The notes beneath the pieces were generated by a model. That model made no database searches and had not been told where the DNA came from. It was given only the letters and a program-made list of their open reading frames with translations. Positions 46,901 to 54,500 of a DNA stretch of 64,000 bases are shown here, one piece after another; the first letter of the stretch is position 1, and each line of letters begins with the position of its first letter. Position numbers and translations under genes: made by a program. The stretch is from Branchinecta lynchi (lineage: Eukaryota > Arthropoda > Branchiopoda > Anostraca > Branchinectidae): positions 17,493,280 to 17,557,279 of the forward strand of contig JAKZAP010000006.1 in NCBI GenBank assembly GCA_023053575.1, in the 5' to 3' direction.

Positions 46901-47654
46901 TACTCACACTGTCGTCGTTTGAAGTTCGACAAAGACCAGAGGCTAGGCAGCGTTGCTCGATTTTCCACTACGCGATTTCAGCGGAGCTTCCCGTCTTTCT
47001 TACTGTTTTTCTTTGAATCATACCATAATCTTGTCAGGTCAGAAAATTCAGGCTTCGTCCCTGCAACACGTCACCTGCGGCTACCTAGTGAAGATTAGCG
47101 AGGGGTAACTCGCGATTGATGTCATAATATTGGTGGTCGTGGCCATAAGTGGTGTCGTTGGCCGCTCGCGGTCCCTGAAAATGCTGCTCTGAAGTATTTT
47201 TTTCTATTTTCTTCTCATAACGCCCATTTTTGGGTCGAGAATAACGCGTGTGTTCTAAGTGATACGGAGTATTGCGACTCTACTAGACTGAGTACGGTAG
47301 CTATTGTTATCGATTTTGCTGTTAAACAGTATGAAATACCGTCTTTTGTCCGTCATCTCAGCACGTGGTGGATATTCGTACCTGTTTAAATGCTTTGAAA
47401 CCGAAAACAAGATTTATTTCCAATGGAACAGTTTTCTGGTAACAGTCGTGATGTTTTTTTTTCCTTTTTTTTGCATACTAACGATACTGTCTGGGTTGCA
47501 GCTCGGGCCGACATCGTCTTGTGTTTATCTTTCGATTAGTTACTGTTAATAAACAATGATTTCATTACAGGCACTTTCTACTGCTTTTCTCCAGTTTCTG
47601 GAAGCCGAGTCAAAAGCGCGACCCAAGCTACCCCCGCTAGCTCACTACCCATAG
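25833..47654 (+). CDS. TRIP11: GMAP-210 / TRIP11 golgin, 3' part (8 exons, 5' end not found)
   Basis: Joined exons 25833-25929, 27440-29112, 31566-31720, 36692-36878, 39413-39512, 42341-42422, 43680-43830 and 47571-47654 total 2529 bases, 842 codons plus TAG, with GT-AG borders and matching phases throughout. Order: coiled coil, low-complexity segment with repeated [S/T/C]QT motifs, coiled coil, GRAB domain, short tail. GMAP-210 is a cis-Golgi golgin; its C-terminal GRAB domain binds Arf1-GTP and its N-terminal ALPS motif binds curved vesicles. The identification rests on the GRAB domain (HVDRYLVANLVCGY onward) and on the tail motif FLQFLEAES, which matches FVKFLETES near the end of vertebrate TRIP11. 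The N-terminal ALPS segment and start codon were not found; they lie in undetected small exons or left of the window. Vertebrate TRIP11 has nearly 2000 residues, so either more lies upstream or this copy is shorter. The linker between GRAB and tail is also shorter than in vertebrates, so an exon may be missing in the last intron. Confidence 0.88.
27440..29112 (+). CDS. TRIP11: TRIP11 exon b, large coiled-coil and QT-motif exon
   Basis: Starts after TTTCTCCAG and ends at GAG before GTAAGTTG (phase 0). The 5' third (27440 to about 27880) is continuous heptad coiled coil rich in E, L, R and Q. From 28126 to 28710 the protein is Ser/Thr/Asp-rich and disordered in character, with nine [S/T/C]QT motifs, one NQT and one degenerate TQK. 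From about 28740 a short hydrophobic helical domain appears, then coiled coil resumes (GKLQGERNQLIHALQQKH), which aligns with a late coiled-coil stretch of vertebrate TRIP11. Reading past the donor would add only VSCNVLK and a stop. Confidence 0.88.
29436..29470 (-). repeat. GGATCCCA-family terminal fragment in a TRIP11 intron
   Basis: TTTTTGGGATCCTATCGAAG followed by TCTTTGGTCTTG is the family's left terminus in reverse, with one change in the palindrome. Confidence 0.5.
31566..31720 (+). CDS. TRIP11: TRIP11 exon c, coiled coil
   Basis: Acceptor CATCATGTAG, donor GTAAGACA. Enters at phase 0 and leaves two bases (AG) for the next exon. Encodes VVQLKERETLLTAEAINLKQ and a continuing heptad helix ending in EEKLHNSL. 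The register continues directly from the end of exon b. Confidence 0.86.
32412..33860 (-). pseudogene. LINE ORF2 C-terminal half (broken) in a TRIP11 intron
   Basis: Minus strand from 33860: RLQRSVLNTKLVSVTHYGRG, KPKNMERIQLSYFKPMLGLS and YNRLVRKAFELALEDKRKGT. After a MITE (33119-33532) it goes on with WPVQVKSIIDSCGLSSLWNE and ends in a CX2CX8HX4C finger (CPMCGQALENTEHFMTDC). These are late ORF2 features of non-LTR elements. A minus-strand AATAAA and ACT repeat (about 32415-32440) mark the 3' end. Several stops interrupt it. Confidence 0.7.
33119..33532. mobile_element. MITE, 414 bp, inserted in the LINE frame
   Basis: Inverted ends AGTCGCGTTTTTTGCA and TGTAAAAAACGCGACT (15 of 16 match). Flanked by CAT (33116-33118 and 33533-33535). 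Removing it with one CAT restores the LINE reading RKGT-WPVQVK. The interior repeats GACTGGAGGTCCAGTC-like palindromes. The plus-strand frames inside are not coding. Confidence 0.8.
33880..34110. repeat. Interspersed repeat shared with 38750-38850
   Basis: GCAAGTCAGGATTCCCTGTA then AAGATTGATTGTAGAAAA matches GCAAGTAAGGATTCCCTGTA at 38757, with further partial similarity after. Ends not resolved. Confidence 0.45.
34830..35222. mobile_element. PIF/Harbinger-like MITE, 393 bp
   Basis: Inverted ends AGCCGGTTTCACATT and AATGTGAAAGCGGCT (14 of 15 match), flanked by TAA (34827-34829 and 35223-35225). Lies in a TRIP11 intron. Confidence 0.78.
35223..36306. other. TRIP11 intron, unassigned
   Basis: Holds a CG-rich inverted cluster, ACCTCGCCTACGGCTCGG and CCTCGCCTTCGCCTCGG (35938-36000), between AT-rich arms. 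This may be another small element; its ends are not resolved. Confidence 0.3.
36307..36629. mobile_element. hAT-like MITE, 323 bp, next to a TRIP11 exon
   Basis: Inverted ends CAGGGTTGCCACAT and ATGTGGCAACCCTG (perfect over 14). The 8-bp flanks GCTGTTCG (36299-36306) and GCTGTTTG (36630-36637) differ at one base. Its end is 62 bases before the exon at 36692. Contains the palindrome TCCTACGTAGGA. Confidence 0.85.
36692..36878 (+). CDS. TRIP11: TRIP11 exon d, coiled coil
   Basis: Acceptor TTTTTTCCCCTGCAG, donor GTAAAGGTC. Its first base completes AGT (Ser), then NENIEEKCTLLTKRLNSLQQ and a long heptad coil ending EEITALK at phase 0. The polypyrimidine tract starts only about 60 bases after the end of a hAT-like MITE (36307-36629). 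Confidence 0.87.
36879..39412. other. TRIP11 intron, no further exon recognised
   Basis: Frames of 60-90 codons are present on both strands without coiled-coil character. A 38757 repeat (see 33880) and a G run at 39160 lie inside. Phase does not require another exon. Confidence 0.35.
39413..39512 (+). CDS. TRIP11: TRIP11 exon e, coiled coil
   Basis: Acceptor CATTTTCCGCAG. Encodes GKIRDLDNRLGETQELNSQL and on to SSLQVQ. I chose the donor GTAAGAAT after CAGC over the weaker GTACAG seven bases earlier. It is the better consensus, and its phase-1 end (C) joins TC of the next exon to give Leu, keeping the heptad. Entry phase 0 matches exon d, so no exon need be missing, though one cannot be excluded. 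Confidence 0.8.
39513..42340. other. TRIP11 intron, mostly unassigned
   Basis: Holds a degraded AGAGGTATG MITE piece (41640-41720) and a hAT-like fragment (42039-42130). No exon recognised. Confidence 0.35.
42039..42130. repeat. hAT-like MITE end fragment
   Basis: GAGGCGTTACTAGCCAAAAT, a long G run, and TTTACCGACTGGCTGG form the reverse complement of the right part of the elements at 51028 and 63039. The other end is missing. Confidence 0.6.
42341..42422 (+). CDS. TRIP11: TRIP11 exon f, end of coiled coil and first GRAB residues
   Basis: Acceptor TCTTTCTTTTTAG, donor GTATGCCA. Encodes ERNEKHRNDLHLEIKRLKDA then SSNHVD and the first two bases of Arg. The VDR that starts the GRAB domain is split across this junction. 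Confidence 0.86.
42500..42980 (+). repeat. Probable LINE 3' end
   Basis: GGAAATAAAGTACATT followed by an ATTT repeat resembles a non-LTR 3' terminus, and the following MITE begins directly after it. The sequence upstream has short frames without a recognised domain. Confidence 0.35.
42983..43440. mobile_element. AAGTTTAACTGAAAA-family MITE, full copy, about 458 bp
   Basis: Ends AAAGTTTAACTGAAAAACC and CCCTTTTCGGTTAAACTTAA are imperfect inverted repeats. Four other copies or fragments occur in the window (4373, 9781, 13570, 57436). Target duplication not resolved. Lies in the intron before the GRAB exon; a 20-plus G run follows at 43531. Confidence 0.75.
43680..43830 (+). CDS. TRIP11: TRIP11 exon g, GRAB (GRIP-related Arf-binding) domain
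   Basis: Acceptor CATTTGTCTTGCAG, donor GTACGATT. Encodes RYLVANLVCGYVSAPGNDKQ, then KVLNLLSTVLDFTSEEKTKC and GLIEQQAVDQK. This is the GRAB pattern (VDR-x-LV-x-NL, a loop with P and K, then VL-x-L-x-S-x-LxF-xxEE). In GMAP-210 and yeast Rud3 this domain binds Arf1-GTP and places the golgin on the cis-Golgi. Ends at phase 0. Confidence 0.92.
44160..46197 (+). mobile_element. 5'-truncated LINE with reverse transcriptase
   Basis: Flanked by ATGCAGCA at 44152-44159 and 46198-46205, a target duplication. It ends GGAAATAAAGAGTTTATTAT in an ATT repeat, the usual 3' tail of non-LTR elements. Sits in the last TRIP11 intron in the same orientation as the gene. Confidence 0.88.
44177..46082 (+). pseudogene. 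LINE ORF2 reverse transcriptase, one frameshift
   Basis: 44177-44510 encodes SKPWVTKEMKNLIKTRNELY and a Lys-rich linker. A frameshift near 44510 leads to the main frame: SANQINSHFANICRT, ISDIVKAFDSLNH, WCGAPQGTKLGPLLFLIVF, RYKFADDLSS (FADD in place of YADD), KILGVIFKSNLKWDPHVE and YVRSQTEYACPAWHPGL. This is the RT and C-terminal region of a jockey/CR1-like LINE. The endonuclease is missing through 5' truncation. The element is dead, but the RT frame is long and open, so the insertion is young. Confidence 0.85.
46584..47570. other. Last TRIP11 intron, 3' part
   Basis: A 162-codon plus-strand frame (46610-47098) has no recognised domain, and its phase as an exon cannot be supported. The vertebrate linker between GRAB and tail could be encoded by a small exon here, but none was identified. 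Confidence 0.3.
47571..47654 (+). CDS. TRIP11: TRIP11 terminal exon h with stop
   Basis: Acceptor TTCATTACAG at 47561-47570. Encodes ALSTAFLQFLEAESKARPKL, PPLAHYP and TAG at 47652. It matches the conserved SELFVKFLETES...PPPKL tail of vertebrate TRIP11 and enters at phase 0, as the GRAB exon requires. The protein ends here; the roughly 90 further residues of the vertebrate C-terminus are absent. No clear AATAAA was seen in the next few hundred bases. Confidence 0.85.
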   Translation, partial: ALSTAFLQFLEAESKARPKLPPLAHYP

Positions 47655-48686
47655 CTAACTACAAGGGCCATCCCATATGAAGATTAATATGATCCCGGAA
47701 GCTTTTAGTTGTTTTTTTTACTGACACGTTTAGGGATTGGGCGACATGTTAATGGTATTGACGTTTGTTTTACTTTGTAATGTTGCGTTGATAAATTTAT
47801 ATCTCAGCTGTTTCGTAAGGTTTTATTTTGTACTTAGATCTGTCGAAAGGTAAAAAGAATGAACATGAGACAGTTTGCAGTCGAGCAATGGAAGTTGAGG
47901 TCGTTACTATCAGACAGTGAGAATAGGGTTCCCCATAATCCCCGAACACGGAACGCGTATAAGACACTGTACACATTCATGACAAAATTAGATTCGAAGC
48001 GAGCAAATTCCCTCGTGTCCAGGGCCTGGCAGACTCCTCCCAAAGGCTTAAACACATTAAACTTTAAAGTTGTTGCATCTAGGATGGGGTGTCAAGAGCC
48101 TAACTTGTGATCGTCTAAGGGTTTATTGCCCTTTCCGTAACCAGTCGCCGAAAACTACCAGCTAGTCACCTTAATAGAGGCTCAGTATTTGGGTTTTACA
48201 AAGCGTTAGCGTCCTATACCCAACTGGTTGTTCAACCGCAAGCACAAGAGACAACTTAGCAATCTCTTCGGGGCCTGGTTAGAATATCCTGGAGGGTGTT
48301 TGCCCTCGCCCAACCGTGTCACGAAATGGGGCATTATAAGGATGTAAGTTTGTGCAGGCGAAGCAACTCGCTGGAGAGAGAAGAAGCTAACTTGGCAGAA
48401 GACAAGACCTGTCCAACGTCCTGTTATGGTTAGTTGCCAGGGTCGGTTGCGCAACCTTACCCTAACTTGTAACTAAAGACAATACGATGGTGTGGAGGGC
48501 CGTTCTACCAAGCACAAATAACGAGACAGAACTGCTGTCGCCCTATCTCGGTCATGCAAACATGCTGAGTCGAGTAAAATACTACCGACGCAAACGAGCG
48601 GAGGTTACTAGCTTCGCGCCACATCACGTTTCGTTACCTCTGCAATCGCTGTTCAGTCGCTGAAGAGGAAATCTAGCAGTCAAAGC
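47655..48686. other. Region past the TRIP11 stop
   Basis: A plus-strand frame at 47859-48110 (NMRQFAVEQWKLRSLLSDSE onward, 83 codons) is hydrophilic and unrecognised; it could be TRIP11 3' UTR or a small unknown gene. No other feature seen. Confidence 0.25.
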
Positions 48687-50091
48687 CAGGGGCGTCGCAA
48701 GGGGGGGGGGGGGTGCAGCAACCCCCCACCTTTTTGAGAATCGGTAAAATTTTGCGCCGGAGGCCCAAAAGTTTACTAAAATTGTTCGGTATTTTTTCGA
48801 TAGCAGAACTGTTCGATATATTTACGGGGATTTGGTAGTTATAAAGAATCCTAAATAGGCTAAATCTACAAATCTCTTCGGTATAACGATCAGGATTCGG
48901 TATAATTGCCAGTATTCGGTAGTTATCACGAATTTGGTGAGAGAATTTACTAAAATCATTTGGTAATTTTTCGATGCCGGAACTATTCGGTATATTTATG
49001 GAGATTCCGTAGTTACACAGATTCCCGAATAAGCTATTGGTTCAAAGTTATTCGGTATCATGATTAGGATTCAGTAATTTATTCAGTATAATTTCCAGGA
49101 TTAGGAAGTTAACCACGAATCCTGCCTTTGCTCCAGTTTCGACGAAAGTATACCGAATAAGAATATTGTTCGGTAGTCTTTCGACACCAAAACAATTTGG
49201 TATAGTAACCGGGATTCGGTAGTTATACAGAATCCCGTACATGCTATCGGTCTAAACTTATTCGGTATAATAACTGGGATTCGGTAATTTATTCGTTATA
49301 ACTGCCAGGATTCGGAAGCTACCACGAACCTCAGAAGAGGTCGAGTGAAGCACTGGTCGCAGACAAAAGGGATGATCTATGATACCATCGATAGTCCTTA
49401 CTTTTATTTTGGATCCCCAAAAGAATATCTAATCATAAATATTTCGTAAATTCCGCCTGCAGCACTTTTCGCAATATTCTCCATTTTGTGGAACGGCGCG
49501 TCATTTGACGGGGGTTTTAAGCCAGTTTTAGGATTGAGATTTTGAAACATTAAAAGCTAGAATTTGGATGGAAATTAAATTTGGGAGGAAAATTAATAAA
49601 AAAATTTCGCCTGCGGCGCTCACTTTATGTGATTATGATGGGTGGTATATTAACTAGACTATAGTTGCTGCTGCTGCCGGAACGTCGCTCCATCCGGTTT
49701 CTGGAACTTCTTAGAGTCTCGGTATTTGATCAACACTAAATGATAGAATTTGTCAGAGAAGCAGTAAAATTTTAGCATACAGAAAAAAGAGATTTCAAAT
49801 ATTTTCGCCGGCGGCGCTCGATTTAGTTTTCTATTGGCTATAATAGATAGAAGTTGTTACCGCAATCATGCCCGGCAATATATTCTACATGTGGGCTTCG
49901 CCAAAACGACGCCTAATAGTTGGATTATCGTCTTCATGCTGCCCTTTATTGTTATTCTTCCTACGTAATCGTTTGTGTTCCAGAATTTAAAGCTCGAATT
50001 CTTAGTTCTAGGATTCGGCAAAATTTTTGAAAGATTCGGTAAAATTTTGGCTCTGCACCCCCACACTGAAAATGCAATTGCGACGCCCCTG
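48687..50091. mobile_element. hAT-like non-autonomous element, 1.4 kb, with TTCGGTA tandem units
   Basis: Inverted ends CAGGGGCGTCGCAA and TTGCGACGCCCCTG (perfect 14), flanked by GTCAAAGC (48679-48686) and GTCATAGC (50092-50099), one difference. The left half is a diverged array with recurring ATTCGGTATA, GGATTCGGTAGTTA and TTTTTCGATGCCGG. The right half holds TTCGCCTGCGGCGCTC-like segments. No transposase. Confidence 0.85.
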
Positions 50092-50648
50092 GTCATAGCT
50101 GATAGGTTCTATGGACGCGCTCCAGAGCAGGTCGTCGCGCGGAGTACGCCTCCTGCTAGCCTCCTTCAGTATTTCTTGTGCGATAAGCAACGGTGAAGAC
50201 GGAAGAGGAGTAAACGGGTATCAACATCAGCTCAAAGCTAGAGTAAATATCTCTAATTCATTCAATTTTGTCGGGGTTTTCATAGTCGCTGCATGCGACT
50301 AAAGACATACGTTCTATCTGATTATTTGTTCTTGGTTCTATGAAACAGTAGCTGACAGACCTTTACAAGACCATAGCTAGTAGCCTGCAGGTCTAACAGC
50401 TAGATTCTTCTTATTCGAACGAAAATACAGACTTTCATATGTAAATGTTTTAACACACAGAATGTATTCCTCCATTGATCCACACACGTCATTCACAATT
50501 TGACCATTTGATACAGAAAAGCTGATTATGTTTTTTTTTAAGTTTTCTAATCCAGGCAGGAATATCCGAATGTACAAAGCTTTAAAGAGTAAGCATATAA
50601 CCTAGAATATAATTGACGAACCGAGTTCGTCTCTCTGTTCAGTGGTGT

Positions 50649-50656
50649 ATTTATTT
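50649..50656 (-). promoter_or_regulatory. Possible EXO1 polyadenylation signal
   Basis: TTTATTTT on the plus strand gives AAAATAAA on the minus strand, about 790 bases past the EXO1 stop and past the hAT-like MITE. It is the nearest clear match I saw. Short A/T motifs occur by chance, so this is weak. Confidence 0.2.
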
Positions 50657-51027
50657 TTCACAATATTATAAAATTAAAAGAACTTGAACGGCATATTCAC
50701 CTCATAATATATTTCGTATAAACGGTAGTGAGAACTCGGCAGTTCTCCTGTAGGGATTATCGGTTGTGGCTTGAATACAATAATTTTCATACGTAGCTAC
50801 AGAAGAAACACTCAACACAAGGCACTACGTCCGATTCAGCAGTTTGCAACCGGAAGCCACACGTCGTAGAAGCAATCAGAGGAAACTGATCTGCGGGTCA
50901 CGTTGCTTTTTCTACAAAGGGGAAGTCGGCTGAGAATTTTACACTGCGGAATTCCAAGCAACGGCTCCTCGTCAGGTCAAAGCTCGAGGCGATTTTATGT
51001 TTCGCTTGCAAAACTTGTTAGACCTTG

Positions 51028-51355
51028 CAGGGGCGTCACGACTGGGGGGGGGGACGCTCCCCCCCCCCAATGCTGTCGGCCAGTCGATAAAAATAACCGT
51101 GTCGGCGCGAAGAGCCGCGATTTTTCGTCAAAACAGTTGATTTTTTTCTTGAAAATTGGTCGATTTTTCGTTAAAATAGTCGGTTCTTCTGAAAATGAGT
51201 GAATTTTTCTGAAAATCAGTCGATTTTTTTCCAAAATGGTAATTTCCGTTGTTGAAAAAAGTAGTTTTTTCTGCAGAAAAAGTCGGTAAAAACAACCAGC
51301 CAGTCGGTAAATGCCTCGTCCCCCCCCCCAAACATTTTGGCTAGTAATGCCTCTG
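51028..51355. mobile_element. hAT-like MITE, 328 bp, just past the EXO1 stop
   Basis: Ends CAGGGGCGTCACGACTGG and CTAGTAATGCCTCTG are imperfect inverted repeats. The 8-bp flanks AGACCTTG and AGCCCTTG differ at one base. The interior repeats TGAAAATCAGTCGATTTTT. Related to 63039-63335 and 42039-42130. Confidence 0.8.
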
Positions 51356-51440
51356 AGCCCTTGCCTCGTCGAGAAGGGGCCAAATACAACTAGAATCAGT
51401 TCTCACCTGGACTAAACCAGGAAAAACCTCACAGACAAAG

Positions 51441-51587
51441 CTACTTCCGGCGACCAAACATTTCAAACAAGTTCATTTGCTTTCGGACGGTAGGCTGAGA
51501 CTTGGATGAGACCTTGCTCTTCTTTCCATTGGACGGCTTTCGTGAGAGGGCCGAAGACAGCTTCTGCGGCGTTCGCTCAGTCTTCGC
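51441..51587 (-). CDS. EXO1: EXO1 terminal exon with PIP-like C-terminus
   Basis: Acceptor CTTGACTTGCAG; 48 codons then TAG. Encodes [20 protein letters not shown], a Lys/Ser-rich linker, and ends [14 protein letters not shown]. Human EXO1 ends QIKLNELWKNFGFKKF. The shared arrangement (Q-x-x-L, aromatic, FG, basic end) supports this as the true last exon and resembles a PCNA-interacting box. A hAT-like MITE starts 86 bases past the stop. Confidence 0.88.
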   Translation of the reverse strand, partial: AKTERTPQKLSSALSRKPSNGKKSKVSSKSQPTVRKQMNLFEMFGRRK

Positions 51588-54500
51588 CTGCAAGTCAAGC
51601 CTATGTTAGTACGTTAAGTTTCAAGCTTAAAGGACCCGTCGTACCGTATTGCTCATTAAAGCTCAGCGTCCCTGATTGTTCAATTCATTATCATCCCTGA
51701 TATTCCAAACTTGCTATATAACGTTTTTCTACGCCAACGGCCGTTATACTGGTTCTTCCATTCTCCGTGTTCGGCGCTTTTCGTCCCGGATTAGGCTTCT
51801 GCGTATCACTTTCCGCGGAGTTGACTGGCCAGCGATAGATCGGTTGTGCAAAGTTTCTCATCAAAACCTGCAAGGGGGCTGTGTGAGGCTGAAAGCAGCC
51901 GAGGCGGGGCTTATGATATCTGGTAAACACGAGTCAGAGATGTTCGAATACTGGGACAGAAAACGGATCTGCTGCGATACGTGCTTTAAAGCACAAGTGA
52001 AAATATCCATGTTTTCCCAAAGGCGTGTGAAGTCATTTCAGGACTGGCAAAAACTGTAGTGAAGCATTATCTTCTAGTCCTAAAAGGTAAACCCTGCATC
52101 TTTTCTCTGTCTGTGGTCATTAAGTATGGTTTCTCCATGTTCAATCTCGCAATAGTATACAAGTTACGCTAAGACAGCCTCAATTCACCCGACAAAACTT
52201 GTTTACGATTATATCGAAAGGATGCACGACACCAGACAAAAACGGATTTAAGTCGCTACTCGCAATAACGACCAATAGGATTCGAAATTTTGACAAAAAA
52301 AAGAAAACCGACAAACAAGACGTGGCAGATTTCTTTGTCGCATTTTTGTTGACATCCCTGTAATATAACTTTAACATACTTGGCTTATACTGCTTTTCTG
52401 GCTTTGCGCTGGTGAATCATCTAAGGACGATGAGACAGGGGTGTCCATTTCCGGAAACATATCACTACTGTCACCATCTATGACAATCTCATCATCAGCT
52501 TGAATCTTGACAGAACTCGCACTGGTACTCGCTTTCTTCTGATAGGAAAAGGACTGAAACAAATCCACCTGCTTCTTTCCGTCTTTCTTGAAAGTCAGTT
52601 TTCTGACCGAATCACGAGTAGTCCGTTCAAACACTGGGCTTTCGTCCGCACCCGAAGTTAAGCCCGCGTACGATTTTTCAGGTGTAATCAGGCTGAGATG
52701 GGTAGAGGGGGAATCACGAAGAGATTGGCTGCTCGCTACGGAGGATTGGTGCGATGTGTCGGGGTTTGATTCCAAGTAGTCAAAACATGACCTGTCCTCG
52801 TCAGCCTTTCGCTTTTGGTCGACTGAGGATTCGTTGGACGTAGATGAAAAGTATCTAGACAAAAATGGAGGTTAGGTCTCGCGATGGTGAGCAGACCATC
52901 CATGCCTGGCAGTCAAGTATGTAGCTATGTGCATACATAGTCCGATAAGATTTCGCAAACGGAATTCCCGTTACTATAAGGGAACCTACATACGATGCGA
53001 CAAAATTCCCGAGCGAAGGCGAAAATTCGCATCCACCTGCAAAAATCGGACTGTGTGTGATTAAGACTCCTCATATTGTCTTTAAACTAACCTTTTTCAT
53101 CTGGTGCAATCAGTAATCAAAAGGGCGGTGGTGATACAAGCCTCTCCTAAGGTCAACCAACAAGGTCTCGTACTTGACAAGCTGTTAAACTCTACTGGAT
53201 CCACCCAACACCTTTGGTCCGACCAGAAAGGAGAGCGACCGCGGTAAGCATCGACCTTCATAATTGTACTCTCCGAGCTTAGAACGTCGTGATATTTACT
53301 TTGTTTATTTGAGTCAATTACCGGCCGACTAGGGGCATAATAGATCCGTCGACTTTCGCGCAATATAGAATCCTCGACTATGGTTGTGAGCCAAGAACGA
53401 AATGATGTATATGGCACCTTGCTGTTGAAACCACTCATCTCAGCATTTTGTATTTCTACTTACTTGCTAGTCACAACGATCTGGTTATCTTCGGTGCGAG
53501 ACATTCTCATCTTCTCAAATAGTGAAATGGCACTGTACGACAATCTCTTGGGCTGTGCCTGGTTCGACGCTACCAGGAACGGATTGAAGGGAGACTGGCT
53601 CACTGGTTCGTTTTTGCGAGTTTCAACTGAAGGAAAAGTTCTGATCAGATTATGTGCTGTAAACAACTTTTAGGCTATATGTATGTGGATCATTTTTAAT
53701 TTCATAGCTTCGCCCATGCGAAGTTACTATTCCTGATCTTTAGGGCTTCTCAGTCATATCAGTCACTGATTAATACTCTTTGCGATAGCCCCCCCCCCCC
53801 TCCACCTCAGTGCTGTTTTATCATTTGGGAGGAAGTTCCCGCTCTACACTAATAATATACAAATCCCATCCGTTTTCCTTCTCAATTAGTTCGGCTTCCC
53901 GTCCTTGTCAACATGTAGACACCAACTTTCTACGAAGTTTGGTGGGCAGCTACTGGAAGACCACATTCATCGTCACATACTTTCCCTCCCCACATTAGTT
54001 ACAGAAAATACTTCTTAAAAAAAAAAAAAAAAAAAAGATAGATGCACTTGAACATTGTTATCAAGAAATCAAGATTAACTTGTTACAAGGCAAGATATAG
54101 TTTTCCAGTCGTGTTTTACGTTTGCTTTGAACTTTGTATTTGCTACTCGATCGCTTTTAAGAGAGCCTGTTTTACCTATAATACTAATGAGACCTACTTC
54201 CATGATCACTCCATATATTTCTAAACCCAGAGACCCCAATTTCGTACGGTACATTCTAACCCCTCTAACAAAACCACGCTGATTTTCTCACCTACCGTGT
54301 TTTCCTACCTTCTATGTGTATCACGCTGTCGACGGTTGTCTGCGAGAAATTTTTCCATCAGAAAAACCGGTTATGTGATTGGTTCCCTGTTTTCGCTATA
54401 AGTCAACGGGTCTCGGAAAAGGCTTAAAAACCGCGGGTTATTTGTTGAAAGCACAGCCTAGTTTTAAAGTATTCAAATATAAATACTGTATATGAAAAGT

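Noticed and set aside
46610..47098. 162-codon frame before the last TRIP11 exon, considered as a TRIP11 exon
   Set aside because: It has no coiled-coil or tail similarity, contains hydrophobic runs unlike the gene, and no acceptor/donor pair gives the required phase.
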